Source: Minwuia sp.
Lineage (GTDB): Bacteria; Pseudomonadota; Alphaproteobacteria; Minwuiales; Minwuiaceae
NCBI GenBank assembly: GCA_029213165.1
Contig: JARGNO010000036.1
Location: 1 to 40,767 of the forward strand
DNA: 40,767 nt
Direction of reading: 5' to 3'
In this document: positions 8,743 through 17,430 of the stretch, piece by piece
Layout: the number at the start of each line of letters is the position of its first letter
Position numbering within the stretch: the stretch's first letter is position 1
Made by a program: the position numbers and the translations under genes
The notes under the pieces: generated by a model
The model's database searches: none
Seen by the model: only the letters and a program-made list of their open reading frames with translations
Told to the model about the DNA's origin: nothing

Positions 8743-9729
8743 TCAGATTCCGGTCACGAGCTGTTTCAGATCCGCTTCCGGTCGCGCACCATAGTGACTG
8801 ATGATCTCCGCAGCCGCCACGGCGCCGATCCGGCCCGCATCGACCAGACCGCGCCCCGATGTGACGCCGTGCAGGAAACCCGCAGCGAACAGGTCTCCCG
8901 CACCTGTCGTGTCCACAAGTGCGGTCGGGGGACTGGCCGGAACGTCGTGCACCCCGTCCGGGGCAACGATGACGCATCCCTTCTCGCTGCGGGTCAGTAC
9001 TGCCAACTGGACCTTGCCGCGGACGGCATCAAGCGCGGTTTCGAAGCTGTCGGTCTGATAGAGCGACATGATCTCCGCTTCATTCGCGAAGACAATGTCC
9101 AGCGGCCCTTCCACCAGTTCCAGGAACTCGGCCCTGTGGCGATCAACGCAGAAGGCGTCGGACAGGCTCATGGCCACCTGACGGCCCGCATCCCGGGCGA
9201 CACTGGCGGCACGGCGCATGGCCTGTTTGGCCAGGGGCTGATCCCAGAGGTATCCTTCGAGATATGTGATGCGTCCGCTGGCCACCAGGTCGGCATCCAC
9301 ATCATCGGGTCCGATCTCCGCACTCGCACCCAGGAACGTGTTCATGGTGCGCTGCGCATCGGGAGTCACCAGGATCAGGCAGCGCGCGGTCGCCGGACCG
9401 GGCTTTGCGGTCGGGGGGGCGTAGATGACGCCAGCGGCGCGGATGTCATGGGCGAAGACTTCACCGAGCTGGTCGTCCTGCACCCGGCCTATGAAGGCGG
9501 AGCGACCGCCAAGTGCTGCGACGCCCACAGCCGTATTGGCTGCGGAGCCGCCTGAATGCTCGACCCCCGGTCCCATCGCCCTGTAAAGGGTGGTTGCCTG
9601 GTCCTGGTCGATCAACTGCATGCCACCCTTGGCCAGGTCCCGCTCGGCCAGGAAGGCGTCGTCTGCATTGCTCAGGACATCGACGATAGCATTGCCCAGT
9701 GCCACCACGTCCAGGGTCGGTTCGGTCAT
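8743..9729 (-). CDS. PfkB-family carbohydrate/nucleoside kinase (adenosine kinase-like)
   Basis: A 328-residue ribokinase-fold protein. The N-terminal substrate region has GGSAANTAVGVAALGG (60-75) and the C-terminal signature is DTTGAGDLFAAGFL with catalytic base D279 and the anion hole TGAG. SLSDAFCVDRHR and FANEAEI are typical of the alphaproteobacterial adenosine kinase-like branch, but the substrate cannot be read from sequence. The ATG has GGAGA eight bases upstream. It is the first gene of a unit with the adenylate cyclase (30 bp gap) and diverges from the amidase gene; the shared promoter region is 9730-9812. Confidence 0.88.
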   Translation of the reverse strand: MTEPTLDVVALGNAIVDVLSNADDAFLAERDLAKGGMQLIDQDQATTLYRAMGPGVEHSGGSAANTAVGVAALGGRSAFIGRVQDDQLGEVFAHDIRAAGVIYAPPTAKPGPATARCLILVTPDAQRTMNTFLGASAEIGPDDVDADLVASGRITYLEGYLWDQPLAKQAMRRAASVARDAGRQVAMSLSDAFCVDRHRAEFLELVEGPLDIVFANEAEIMSLYQTDSFETALDAVRGKVQLAVLTRSEKGCVIVAPDGVHDVPASPPTALVDTTGAGDLFAAGFLHGVTSGRGLVDAGRIGAVAAAEIISHYGARPEADLKQLVTGI

Positions 9730-9812
9730 CCCGATGTTCTCCGCTCATCATTGTTCTGTCTGCTTCTGGGCCGGTTTACACGGTTCAAGGGCTGACGCAA
9801 ACTCATCGAATC

Positions 9813-11228
9813 ATGACCGAATACCATCGCTGGACTGCTGTGGAGGCGGTGAGTCGCCTGCGGAACGGCGATGTCACCCCGCTGGAACTGATCGACGCTG
9901 CAGCGGCGCGCATCGCCGCTGTGGAGCCCGCCGTCAATGCCCTGCCGACACTTTGCCTCGACCGCGCGCGGGAACGGGCGCTGAAGCTGCCGCGTCCGGT
10001 GGACGATGATCCGGGGCATCTGTTCGGGCTGCCGGTCGTCATCAAGGACCTGACGGAGGTCGCGGGTGTCCGCACCACCTTCGGTTCCTCCGTCTTCGCG
10101 GGGCACGTGCCGCAATCCAGCGATATCCTGGTTACCCGGTTGGAGGACCGGGCCGCGTCGATCATCGGCAAGTCGAACACGCCCGAGTTCGGCGCAGGGG
10201 CACAGACCTTCAACGATGTCTTCGGCATCACGCGCAATCCGTGGAACACCGCACTCACGCCCGGCGGTTCGTCAGGCGGCTCGGCTGTGGCCGTGACGAC
10301 AGGCGAGGCATGGCTGGCCCATGGTGGCGATCTGGGCGGTTCGTTGCGCATTCCCGCGAGTTTCTGTGGCTGTGTCGGGCTTCGCCCCAGCCCGGGACGG
10401 GTGCCGCGCGGGCCTGTGGCCCTGCCGTTCAACCCGAACTGGGTTGACGGACCGATCGCACGCACGGTCGGGGATATCGCGCTGTTTCTCGATGCCCTGG
10501 GGGGCATCCATGACCGTGATCCGATTTCCCTGCCGCGACCTGCGCAAGGCTTTCAGTCCGCCCTCGGTACGGTCAGGCCACCGCGCCGCGTTGCCTTCTC
10601 CATGGACCTTGGGGCATCCCCGGTGCACGGAGATGTTCGGGCAGGGGTTCAGGCCGCGCTGAGGATTTTTCAGGACATGGGCACGGAGATCGTGCCGCTG
10701 GACATGGAATTCGCCGACGCAGAGCCCATGTTCCAGACATTGCGGGCCGCGCAGTTCGCCGGCGACCACGGCGAAACGCTGGCCCGGCACCGCGAGAAGC
10801 TGAAACCGGAAGTGGTCTGGAACATCGAGAAGGGAATGGCGCTCACCGCAGACGAGATCGGCCAGGCCGAGCGGGCACGGGCCGACCTGTACCAGCGCTT
10901 CGTGCGTCAGTTCGATGACGTGGACCTGATTGTCCTGCCAACCGTGAACACGCCGCCTTTTCCTGTCGAGGTGCGGTATCTGGAGGAGCTGGATGGGCAG
11001 AAGTTCGACAGTTATGTCAGTTGGCTGCTGATGACATTTGCCATCAGTCTGACAACCTGTCCTGCGATCTCCGTTCCCTGCGGCTTCACCGGCGACGGGT
11101 TGCCACTCGGACTTCAGCTTGTGGCGGGACCACGTGATGAGGCAAGGCTGCTTGGCATGGCACGTCACTTCGAGGATGCCGCGGGGCTGCGTGACCGTCT
11201 GCCGATTGATCCGATAGTGAGGCACTGA
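9813..11228 (+). CDS. Amidase-signature family amidase
   Basis: A 471-residue amidase of the Ser-cisSer-Lys class. The triad is visible: K78 in VVIKDLTEVAG, the cis-serine in GGSSGGS (about S153) and the nucleophile S177 in GGDLGGSLRIPASFCG. The spacing is nearly the same as in GatA, but no gatB/gatC is nearby, so a free amidase acting on small amides is more likely than a transamidosome subunit. An open frame extends upstream to 9699, but homology begins at MTEYHRWTA, ATG 9813; its ribosome site is weak. The stop overlaps the next start (TGATG). Confidence 0.88.
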   Translation: MTEYHRWTAVEAVSRLRNGDVTPLELIDAAAARIAAVEPAVNALPTLCLDRARERALKLPRPVDDDPGHLFGLPVVIKDLTEVAGVRTTFGSSVFAGHVPQSSDILVTRLEDRAASIIGKSNTPEFGAGAQTFNDVFGITRNPWNTALTPGGSSGGSAVAVTTGEAWLAHGGDLGGSLRIPASFCGCVGLRPSPGRVPRGPVALPFNPNWVDGPIARTVGDIALFLDALGGIHDRDPISLPRPAQGFQSALGTVRPPRRVAFSMDLGASPVHGDVRAGVQAALRIFQDMGTEIVPLDMEFADAEPMFQTLRAAQFAGDHGETLARHREKLKPEVVWNIEKGMALTADEIGQAERARADLYQRFVRQFDDVDLIVLPTVNTPPFPVEVRYLEELDGQKFDSYVSWLLMTFAISLTTCPAISVPCGFTGDGLPLGLQLVAGPRDEARLLGMARHFEDAAGLRDRLPIDPIVRH

Positions 11229-11977
11229 TGATCGGAACCATCATTTCCGGTGGCCTGAAGGGGCTGACCCAGATCCTGGCCGACCGCGCATTGCGCCGCA
11301 TCTTCTGGCGGACGTTGCTGCTGGCCCTCGTCGCCTATGGGATCGCGGGCGGGCTTGCGTGGCTGGTCGTCGACTACTTCCTGAACTTTGACGTTTCCTG
11401 GCTTCCCGGCTTTGTCGTCAGCTGGCTGCGTGGTTTCCTGGAAGCCAGCGTGATGCTCGGCGTGATCGGCCTGATGTGGGCAATCTTTCCGGCGGTCTTC
11501 ACCGGACTGTCGTCCATCTTTCTCGATGAGGCGGCGCTGGCGGTGGAAAAGCGACACTACCCCATGGATGCGCCGGGCAAGGAACCGGCGTTCTGGCCAT
11601 CCATGCGCCGCACGCTGCAGTTCACGCTGCTGGTGGTCTTCATCAATATCCTGCTGATGCCGCTCTATCTCATTGGCATGTTCCTGCCGCCGCTGAACCT
11701 GGTGCTCTACTACGGCGTGAACGGTTACTTCCTCGGGCGGGAGTACTTCGAACTGGTGGGCTACCGGCATCTGGACGAGGGCGCGGTGTTCACGACCCGT
11801 CGTCGCAACAGCACCGTGACCTTTCTTGCAGGCGCGCTGATTGCGTTCGCGCTCACAATTCCTTTTCTCAACCTGCTCGTGCCTGTAGCGGCTGCGGCAA
11901 TGATGGTGCATGTTTACAAGGAATTGGGTCGTCGGGGGCGAATCGTCACTGCGCAGGACAGCCTGTCTGTCCGCTGA
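11228..11977 (+). CDS. EI24-domain (CysZ-like) integral membrane protein
   Basis: A 249-residue inner-membrane protein. Four to five hydrophobic segments are clear: about 28-52, 70-98, 132-160 and 198-225. The order, with the central FFLGREYFELVGYRHL-like stretch (YFLGREYFELVGYRH), fits the EI24/CysZ-like family, whose members have been linked to sulfate uptake in gammaproteobacteria but are mostly uncharacterised elsewhere. The ATG overlaps the amidase stop by one base, implying coupling. No cysteine genes are nearby, so a sulfate role is not supported here. Confidence 0.7.
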   Translation: MIGTIISGGLKGLTQILADRALRRIFWRTLLLALVAYGIAGGLAWLVVDYFLNFDVSWLPGFVVSWLRGFLEASVMLGVIGLMWAIFPAVFTGLSSIFLDEAALAVEKRHYPMDAPGKEPAFWPSMRRTLQFTLLVVFINILLMPLYLIGMFLPPLNLVLYYGVNGYFLGREYFELVGYRHLDEGAVFTTRRRNSTVTFLAGALIAFALTIPFLNLLVPVAAAAMMVHVYKELGRRGRIVTAQDSLSVR

Positions 11978-12004
11978 TGCAGGGACCGAAGTACAGGGAT
12001 CGCT

Positions 12005-12532
12005 GTGTTCAAGAACCGTAACGAGACGCCGGACGGGTCCGGCGAGGAAAAGGCCGATACCGGGTTGCCGAAGCGGGAGGATAACCGGGGCGGATTTCGC
12101 GCCGACCATCGTGCCGTCAGTACCCGCCCGGCCCCGAGTTCGTTCACAGCTGTCAGTCAGGAGCGTGACAAGGTGAATGCCGAACCCAAGACACTTGTCG
12201 TCGGCCGCGAGATCCGCATGAAGGGCGAGATCGGCAATTGCGAGCATGTACTCATTCATGGCTTCGCGGAGGCGGCGCTGAGCGACTGCAAGGCTTTCGA
12301 GGTGTCGCAGAGCGGCACCCTGAAGGGCAGTGCCGAGGTGCAGGCGGCGGAGATCAGTGGCCGTTTCGAGGGAACGCTGACGGTGCGCGGACGATTGCAT
12401 ATCCGGGCTGGCGGACGGGTCAGCGGCGAGATTTCCTATGCCGAGATCGAGATAGAGCCCGGTGGCAGGCTGGACGGCGAGATCCGCTCCATCGAGCCGC
12501 AACTGGTGCAGTCCCGTCAGGCAGCGGGGTGA
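12005..12532 (+). CDS. Bactofilin (polymer-forming cytoskeletal protein)
   Basis: A 175-residue bactofilin. A disordered, charged N-terminus (1-60) precedes a right-handed beta-helix core (about 62-162) built from short glycine-spaced repeats: VVGREIRMKGEI, GTLKGSAEVQAAEISGRFEG, GGRVSGEISYAEIEIEPGGRLDGEI. Such proteins self-assemble without nucleotides into membrane-linked filaments and help set cell shape or position enzymes. The start is a GTG at 12005 with AGGGA five bases upstream. It sits between a membrane protein and a lipoprotein gene, both possible envelope partners. Confidence 0.9.
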   Translation: MFKNRNETPDGSGEEKADTGLPKREDNRGGFRADHRAVSTRPAPSSFTAVSQERDKVNAEPKTLVVGREIRMKGEIGNCEHVLIHGFAEAALSDCKAFEVSQSGTLKGSAEVQAAEISGRFEGTLTVRGRLHIRAGGRVSGEISYAEIEIEPGGRLDGEIRSIEPQLVQSRQAAG

Positions 12533-12539
12533 CTTCTGC

Positions 12540-12953
12540 GTGCTGAAACTTCTCTCTGCCGTCCTGACCGCTGGTCTGCTTGCCGGTTGCGCCGATATCG
12601 GACTGCAATCGGACGCGACGCCCCGGTCATCCGCTGCGGTGGTGTCCACTGGCGGCACGACGGTCGGTACGGCAGGGGCAGCACGGTCTGCCGACAATGT
12701 CGGCACTCCGCGTCGCCTGGCCATGACCTTCGTCGGCGAAAGCCGCCATGATCTGGTGGCATGGTTGGGCCAGCCGGATCTGGAGTTGAGTGAAGGACAG
12801 GGCAGTCTGCTGCAGTTTCGGCGCGGTCAATGTGTTGCCCTGGCGATGGTCGACGAGGGCGACGCCGTCGCGGCGATCGAAGTCTCGGGCATCGTTTCCC
12901 GCGCCGACCGGGACTGTGCCGAGACACAGTTGACGAAGGTCACCCTGCGTTAG
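12540..12953 (+). CDS. Hypothetical lipoprotein
   Basis: A 137-residue protein with a lipoprotein signal: VLKLLSAVLTAGLLAGC, lipobox LLAGC with the acylated cysteine at 17. A Ser/Thr/Gly/Ala-rich linker follows, then a small domain (about 60-137) with FVGESRHDLVAWLGQPDLE and two cysteines (RRGQC and DRDCAE) that could pair in the periplasm. The G-x-x-x-x-D-L-x-x-x-L-G-x-P pattern recalls SmpA/BamE-like folds, but this is only a resemblance. The GTG at 12540 has GGGGTGA upstream, overlapping the bactofilin stop, so it is probably cotranscribed with it. Confidence 0.75.
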   Translation: MLKLLSAVLTAGLLAGCADIGLQSDATPRSSAAVVSTGGTTVGTAGAARSADNVGTPRRLAMTFVGESRHDLVAWLGQPDLELSEGQGSLLQFRRGQCVALAMVDEGDAVAAIEVSGIVSRADRDCAETQLTKVTLR

Positions 12954-12971
12954 ATCTTCGCGTGATCAAAA

Positions 12972-13010
12972 TATAGGCATATTTTTGAGCCTCGTTTTTG
13001 ATTGCCTATA
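12972..13010. repeat. Inverted repeat TATAGGCA...TGCCTATA in the glnK upstream region
   Basis: Two perfect 8-bp arms (12972-12979 and 13003-13010) are separated by 23 bp of T-rich sequence. The 12954-13100 stretch is strikingly AT-rich against its surroundings. With arms about three helical turns apart, the repeat could bind a dimeric regulator upstream of glnK, or it could end transcription of the lipoprotein gene. Neither is shown. Confidence 0.4.
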
Positions 13011-13104
13011 ATTTAGCCATATTTATGCCCTGTATTCATGCGGCCTCGTCGCCTGAATTCTCCAACCTATTGAAAATAAATAAACTTCATTCGATCTCCG
13101 ATTC

Positions 13105-13120
13105 CGGCACAGGGCTTGAA
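13105..13120 (+). promoter_or_regulatory. Candidate sigma-54 (-24/-12) promoter for glnK-amtB
   Basis: The sequence reads CGGCAC-N5-TTGAA. The GG (13106-13107) and the G of TTG (13118) have the exact 11-base spacing of -24/-12 promoters, but the usual C at -12 is A. A start site near 13131 would leave a 50-base leader before the glnK ATG. glnK-amtB operons are often NtrC/sigma-54 controlled in Proteobacteria. Confidence 0.45.
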
Positions 13121-13159
13121 ACCCATGGGCATCGAGGGGTGCCCGTTGGCATCCAGTAA

Positions 13160-13519
<360 letters not shown>

Positions 13520-13538
13520 GCAAGAGGGAACCACACAC

Positions 13539-14873
13539 ATGAATTCCGGAAAACGAGCCCTGCTGGCCGGACTTGGAGCGGCATTGCCGCTTGGCCTGCT
13601 GGCTTCGCCCGCTCTCGCCGAGGTTAGCGGCGAGTCGGCATTTGTCTTCAATACGCTGTCGTTCCTGATCTGCGGCTTCCTCGTCATGTTCATGGCGGCG
13701 GGCTTTGCGATGCTGGAAAGCGGCATGGTGCGTTCCAAGAACGTTGCCACCATCTGCGTGAAGAACATCGCGCTCTACTCCATCGCCGGCCTGATGTTCT
13801 GGCTGATCGGCTATGACCTGATGTACGGCATCGACGAAGGTGGCTACATCGGCAGCTTCTCGCTGTTCTGGGCCGCCGATGACAGTGCCGCGCTGGCCGA
13901 GGTTGCCGACTTCAGTGGCGGCTATTCCGCGTCATCCGATTGGTTCTTCCAGATGGTCTTCGTCGCGACTGCCGCGTCGATCGTTTCCGGTACGGTGGCG
14001 GAGCGCGTGAAGCTCTGGCCGTTCCTGATCTTCGTCGCTGTCCTGACCGCCATCATCTACCCGATCCAGGGTTCCTGGGAGTGGGGCGCGGGTTGGCTGG
14101 ATGCCGAGTATGGCTTCTCCGATTTCGCCGGTTCCACGCTGGTGCATTCGACCGGTGGCTGGGCTGCCCTGATGGGTGCGCTGATCATCGGCGCGCGCAA
14201 GGGCAAGTACACGGCTGACGGCAAGGTCAATCCGATGCCGGGTTCGTCCATGCCTCTGGCGACGCTGGGTGTGTTCATCCTGTGGCTGGGCTGGTTCGGT
14301 TTCAACGGCGGCTCGCAGCTCGCGCTGGGCTCTGCCGCTGATGCCATTGCCATCTCCAACATCTTCGTGAACACCAATGTGGCTGCTGCCGCCGGTGTGG
14401 TCGCGGCGATGATCGCAAGTCAGCTGATGTTCAAGAAGGTCGACCTGACCATGGCCCTGAACGGTGCCATCGGTGGTCTGGTGTCCATCACTGCGGAGCC
14501 TCTGGCGCCGAGCATCGGTGCAGCCGTGCTGATCGGTGCCGTCGGTGGCGTTCTGGTCGTGGTCGCCGTGCCGCTGCTCGACAAGCTGAAGATCGACGAT
14601 GTCGTGGGTGCCATTCCCGCCCATCTGGTCTGCGGCATATGGGGCACCCTGGCGGTTCCGATCACCAATTCCGACGCCAGCTTCGGCGGCCAGATCGTGG
14701 GCATCATTGCCATCGGCCTGTTCGTCTCCATCACCAGTGCCATTGTCTGGATGATCCTGAAGGTCACCGTTGGTGTCCGGGCATCCGAAGAAGACGAGGA
14801 ACTGGGTCTGGACCGTGCCGAGCTTGGCATGGAGGCCTATCCCGAGTTCGGTCGCGGTTCGCAGTTCGGTTGA
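13539..14873 (+). CDS. amtB: Ammonium transporter AmtB (signal-peptide form)
   Basis: A 444-residue Amt/Rh-family trimeric channel. A signal peptide (1-27, ending SPALA-EV) precedes about 11 membrane helices. The pore histidines are seen as H203 (LVHSTGGW) and H362 (PAHLVCGIWG), with GWFGFNGGS and MLESGMVRSKN as further signatures. An open frame extends upstream, but the ATG at 13539 with GAGGGA upstream is the right start and exposes the signal peptide. Cotranscribed with glnK, whose T-loop plugs the pore. It ends in an acidic tail (ASEEDEELGLDRAE). A strong terminator follows at 14946. Confidence 0.96.
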   Translation: MNSGKRALLAGLGAALPLGLLASPALAEVSGESAFVFNTLSFLICGFLVMFMAAGFAMLESGMVRSKNVATICVKNIALYSIAGLMFWLIGYDLMYGIDEGGYIGSFSLFWAADDSAALAEVADFSGGYSASSDWFFQMVFVATAASIVSGTVAERVKLWPFLIFVAVLTAIIYPIQGSWEWGAGWLDAEYGFSDFAGSTLVHSTGGWAALMGALIIGARKGKYTADGKVNPMPGSSMPLATLGVFILWLGWFGFNGGSQLALGSAADAIAISNIFVNTNVAAAAGVVAAMIASQLMFKKVDLTMALNGAIGGLVSITAEPLAPSIGAAVLIGAVGGVLVVVAVPLLDKLKIDDVVGAIPAHLVCGIWGTLAVPITNSDASFGGQIVGIIAIGLFVSITSAIVWMILKVTVGVRASEEDEELGLDRAELGMEAYPEFGRGSQFG

Positions 14874-14945
14874 TTGCACCACGACCTGCTCTGACCAGAG
14901 CAACCGCGCACTCTCCCCCTCTCCCTCGGAGAATGCGTTGAACTG

Positions 14946-14980
14946 AAGCCCGGCAGCCTCGGCTGTCGGGCTTATTTTTT
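14946..14980 (+). terminator. Rho-independent terminator after amtB
   Basis: A 13-bp stem (AAGCCCGGCAGCC paired with GGCTGTCGGGCTT, one G-T pair) with a two-base loop is followed by ATTTTTT. It lies 73 bases after the amtB stop and separates the glnK-amtB unit from the second amt gene. Confidence 0.9.
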
Positions 14981-15096
14981 GCGCAAATGCCTATCTGGTT
15001 CGCAAAATATTGGCGACAAAGTAGGCAGTGGATCGGTGAAGCAGCATTTCAACCGATAAGTATTTGAAATTATTGTTGCAATATGATTTGCCTAAT

Positions 15097-15112
15097 TGGC
15101 ATGCAGTTTGAT
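15097..15112 (+). promoter_or_regulatory. Candidate sigma-54 (-24/-12) promoter for the second amt gene
   Basis: TGGCAT-N5-TTGAT: the GG (15098-15099) and the G of TTG (15110) have the 11-base -24/-12 spacing and the -24 half is a good TGGCAY match. As at glnK, -12 is GA instead of GC. A start near 15122 would give a leader of about 53 bases. The 14874-15174 gap holds only the amtB terminator, this element and the leader hairpin; 14981-15096 is AT-rich with no gene. Confidence 0.45.
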
Positions 15113-15132
15113 GGTCAAGGATCAGGTTGTCA

Positions 15133-15159
15133 GGTGCCCGCAGAGGCACCGCTTTTTTT
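15133..15159 (+). terminator. Terminator-shaped hairpin in the leader of the second amt gene (possible attenuator)
   Basis: A perfect 6-bp stem GGTGCC/GGCACC (15133-15138 with 15145-15150, loop CGCAGA) is followed by GC and seven T residues, then directly by the ribosome site AGGAGGG. It lies between the likely promoter and the start codon, so it would act on every amt transcript. Its position suggests premature termination or control of ribosome access, not the end of an upstream gene. Confidence 0.6.
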
Positions 15160-15174
15160 GAGGAGGGAACCGTC

Positions 15175-16398
15175 ATGGAGTCTGTCCAGTCGGGGTTGGA
15201 TGTCTTCTTCGTGCTCATGGGCGCGATTCTGGTGTTCGCGATGCATTCGGGTTTCGCGTTCCTTGAGGTCGGCACCGTGCGGCACAAGAACCAGGTCAAT
15301 GCGCTGGTCAAGATCCTGGTGGATTTCGCGATCTCGACCGTGGCCTATTTCTTCATCGGCTATTCGGTGGCCTATGGGGTCGACTTCCTGATGAGTGCTT
15401 CGGCGCTGACGGGTGATGTGGAGAACGCCGTATTCTCGAAATCAGGCTTCGATCTGGTCAAGTTCTTCTTCCTGCTGACCTTCGCCGCCGCGATCCCGGC
15501 GATCATTTCCGGCGGCATTGCGGAGCGCGCGAAGTTCTGGCCGCAGGCCATGGCAACCGCCGCAATCGTCGGTGTGGTCTATCCGCTCTACGAGGGCATG
15601 GTCTGGGGCAATTCGTTCGGCTACCAGGACTGGATCACGGAAAGCTTTGGCGCACCGTTCAATGACTTCGCCGGCTCGATTGTGGTTCATGCGGTCGGTG
15701 GCTGGATTGCGCTGGCCGCCGTGATCCTGCTGGGTGTGCGCAAGGGGCGCTATCGCAAGGATGGCTCGCCCGCTGGTATCCCACCGTCGTCCATCCCCTT
15801 TCTGGCACTGGGATCGTGGTTGCTCTGCATCGGCTGGTTCGGCTTCAACGTGATGAGCGCGCAGTCCGTGGAGGGGGTCAACGGCCTCGTCGCCATGAAC
15901 TCCCTGCTCGCCATGGGCGGCGGTATCCTCGCGGCCCTGATCGCAGGCCGCAATGACCCGGGCTTTGTCCACAACGGTGCCCTTGCCGGACTGGTGGCGG
16001 TCTGCGCCGGGTCCAACGTGATGCATCCGATCGGGTCATTCGCTGTTGGCGGTGTTGCGGGCGCGCTGTTCGTTGTCATGTTCCAGCTCTGCCACAACCG
16101 CTGGAAGATCGATGATGTTCTGGGTGTCTGGCCGCTGCATGGCCTCTGCGGCCTCTGGGGTGGCATCGCATGCGGTATCTTCGGGACCGAGGCACTCGGT
16201 GGTCTGGGTGGCGTCACGTTCATGTCGCAGCTTGTCGGCAGTCTGATCGGCGCGGCCTATGCCCTGGTTGCGGGTTTCATCGTCTACGGTGTGCTGAAGG
16301 CGGTGACCGGTATCCGGTTGAGCGAGGAAGAAGAGTTCAACGGCGCAGATCTGACCATTCACAAGATCAGGGCGAACCCGGAGTCCGATCTCAACTGA
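15175..16398 (+). CDS. Second ammonium transporter (Amt family, no signal peptide)
   Basis: A 407-residue Amt protein, clearly different from the upstream AmtB. It has no signal peptide; the first helix begins at about residue 6 (GLDVFFVLMGAILVFAMHSGFAFLE). The pore histidines are H172 (VVHAVGGW) and H322 (WPLHGLCGLWGG); GWFGFNVMSAQ and SGGIAERAKFWP are family signatures. The C-terminus (LSEEEEFNGADLTIHK) is the usual cytosolic tail. The ATG at 15175 has a very strong AGGAGGG. It has its own promoter and no PII gene of its own, so it may answer to GlnK or act as an ammonium sensor or scavenger. Confidence 0.94.
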   Translation: MESVQSGLDVFFVLMGAILVFAMHSGFAFLEVGTVRHKNQVNALVKILVDFAISTVAYFFIGYSVAYGVDFLMSASALTGDVENAVFSKSGFDLVKFFFLLTFAAAIPAIISGGIAERAKFWPQAMATAAIVGVVYPLYEGMVWGNSFGYQDWITESFGAPFNDFAGSIVVHAVGGWIALAAVILLGVRKGRYRKDGSPAGIPPSSIPFLALGSWLLCIGWFGFNVMSAQSVEGVNGLVAMNSLLAMGGGILAALIAGRNDPGFVHNGALAGLVAVCAGSNVMHPIGSFAVGGVAGALFVVMFQLCHNRWKIDDVLGVWPLHGLCGLWGGIACGIFGTEALGGLGGVTFMSQLVGSLIGAAYALVAGFIVYGVLKAVTGIRLSEEEEFNGADLTIHKIRANPESDLN

Positions 16399-16410
16399 TC
16401 GGTCGTGATC

Positions 16411-17370
16411 TCAGCGGTCGGACGGACTTTCGTCCTCCACCAGCATCGGTCGCCAGGCGAAGGGCGGCGTGGCTGACGGGTCTATCGTCACCATGACCGC
16501 GCCTACGTCCGGTGCGCCGGGAACTTCCAGCCGCCAGACATTGTCGACGCGGTTGTCGTTCCGGTCCCGCAATGGCCGATCCGTGCGGTAGTGGTGCGTG
16601 TCACCGTGGATCAGCAGCACCGGTCCGCCATAGGCCTGTGCGCCCCTGGTCAGCGCGTCCAGTGTCCGGACGAAACCGCGATCTCCCTTGTCACCCGGCA
16701 CGAACTCCGGGTTCGCGTGAATGGCAACGACAAGGGCGGGCGCCTTTTCCCTGATGGCGCGGGCGAAGGCGTGATCCAGCCATCTGATGTTTGCGTCATC
16801 CCTGGCGTCGAACAGTTTCTTCGGACCGACCTTGCGTTTCCTGCCGTTGCTCGAACCGACAACATGCGCCGTGGCGAAGATGACATGGCCCTCGGTCCAG
16901 AGCGCATTCTCCACCATTGCGGGTTCATGGCGGGCGTCCGACTGGCTGAGGTAGCTGCGGCGGTTGCGCCCGAAACTCACCGGTTCCGAGAAGAATATCT
17001 CCCGTATCCGTTGCAGGCGTTCGTGCGGGTCATACTCGCCCGCCTTCGCGCGATGGCAGTCGGTCCATTCATTGTCACCGGGGGTATAGAAAAGCGGGGC
17101 TTCGAAGCGGGTGAAGTGATCCCGCACGTTCAGGAAGGCCGCGTCGGTGCAGGGGGTGGATCCCGCCTTGATATCCCCGACATGGATCGAGAAGGCGGGG
17201 CGCTGTTCGTTGATGCGTTCGATCAGGCGCGCGAACAGCGCATCATCGCGGGGCATCAGGTAAGGCGTGTCGCCCAGCGCGGCAAACCTGACTTCCGGTT
17301 CCGCGACAGCGGGCAGCGCCCCGGCGAGAAGGGCGCCGAACGTCAGGCAGAATGCGATCCGGCGAAACAT
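16411..17370 (-). CDS. Exported calcineurin-like metallophosphoesterase
   Basis: A 319-residue protein with a signal peptide (1-23, cut after AVA). Metallophosphoesterase motifs appear in order: ALGDTPY (D34; the usual D-x-H histidine is absent, as in this GDTPY subgroup), IHVGDIKAG, TPGDNEWTDC, VAIHANPEF and LLIHGDTHHYR. It probably hydrolyses a phosphoester in the periplasm; the substrate is unknown. The ATG has GGAGG upstream. It converges with the second amt gene (12 bp apart) and lies 60 bp after the phage portal gene on the same strand. Confidence 0.8.
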   Translation of the reverse strand: MFRRIAFCLTFGALLAGALPAVAEPEVRFAALGDTPYLMPRDDALFARLIERINEQRPAFSIHVGDIKAGSTPCTDAAFLNVRDHFTRFEAPLFYTPGDNEWTDCHRAKAGEYDPHERLQRIREIFFSEPVSFGRNRRSYLSQSDARHEPAMVENALWTEGHVIFATAHVVGSSNGRKRKVGPKKLFDARDDANIRWLDHAFARAIREKAPALVVAIHANPEFVPGDKGDRGFVRTLDALTRGAQAYGGPVLLIHGDTHHYRTDRPLRDRNDNRVDNVWRLEVPGAPDVGAVMVTIDPSATPPFAWRPMLVEDESPSDR

Positions 17371-17430
17371 GTGCAGCCTCCGGTCTGGCAGGGTCGGGTC
17401 AGATCCTGGTCACCCGACCCTGCCATCGGA

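Noticed and set aside
7081-9555. An 824-codon open frame on the plus strand
   Set aside because: It runs antisense across both the cyclase and the kinase genes, which have clear motifs; its translation is low-complexity and has no domain.
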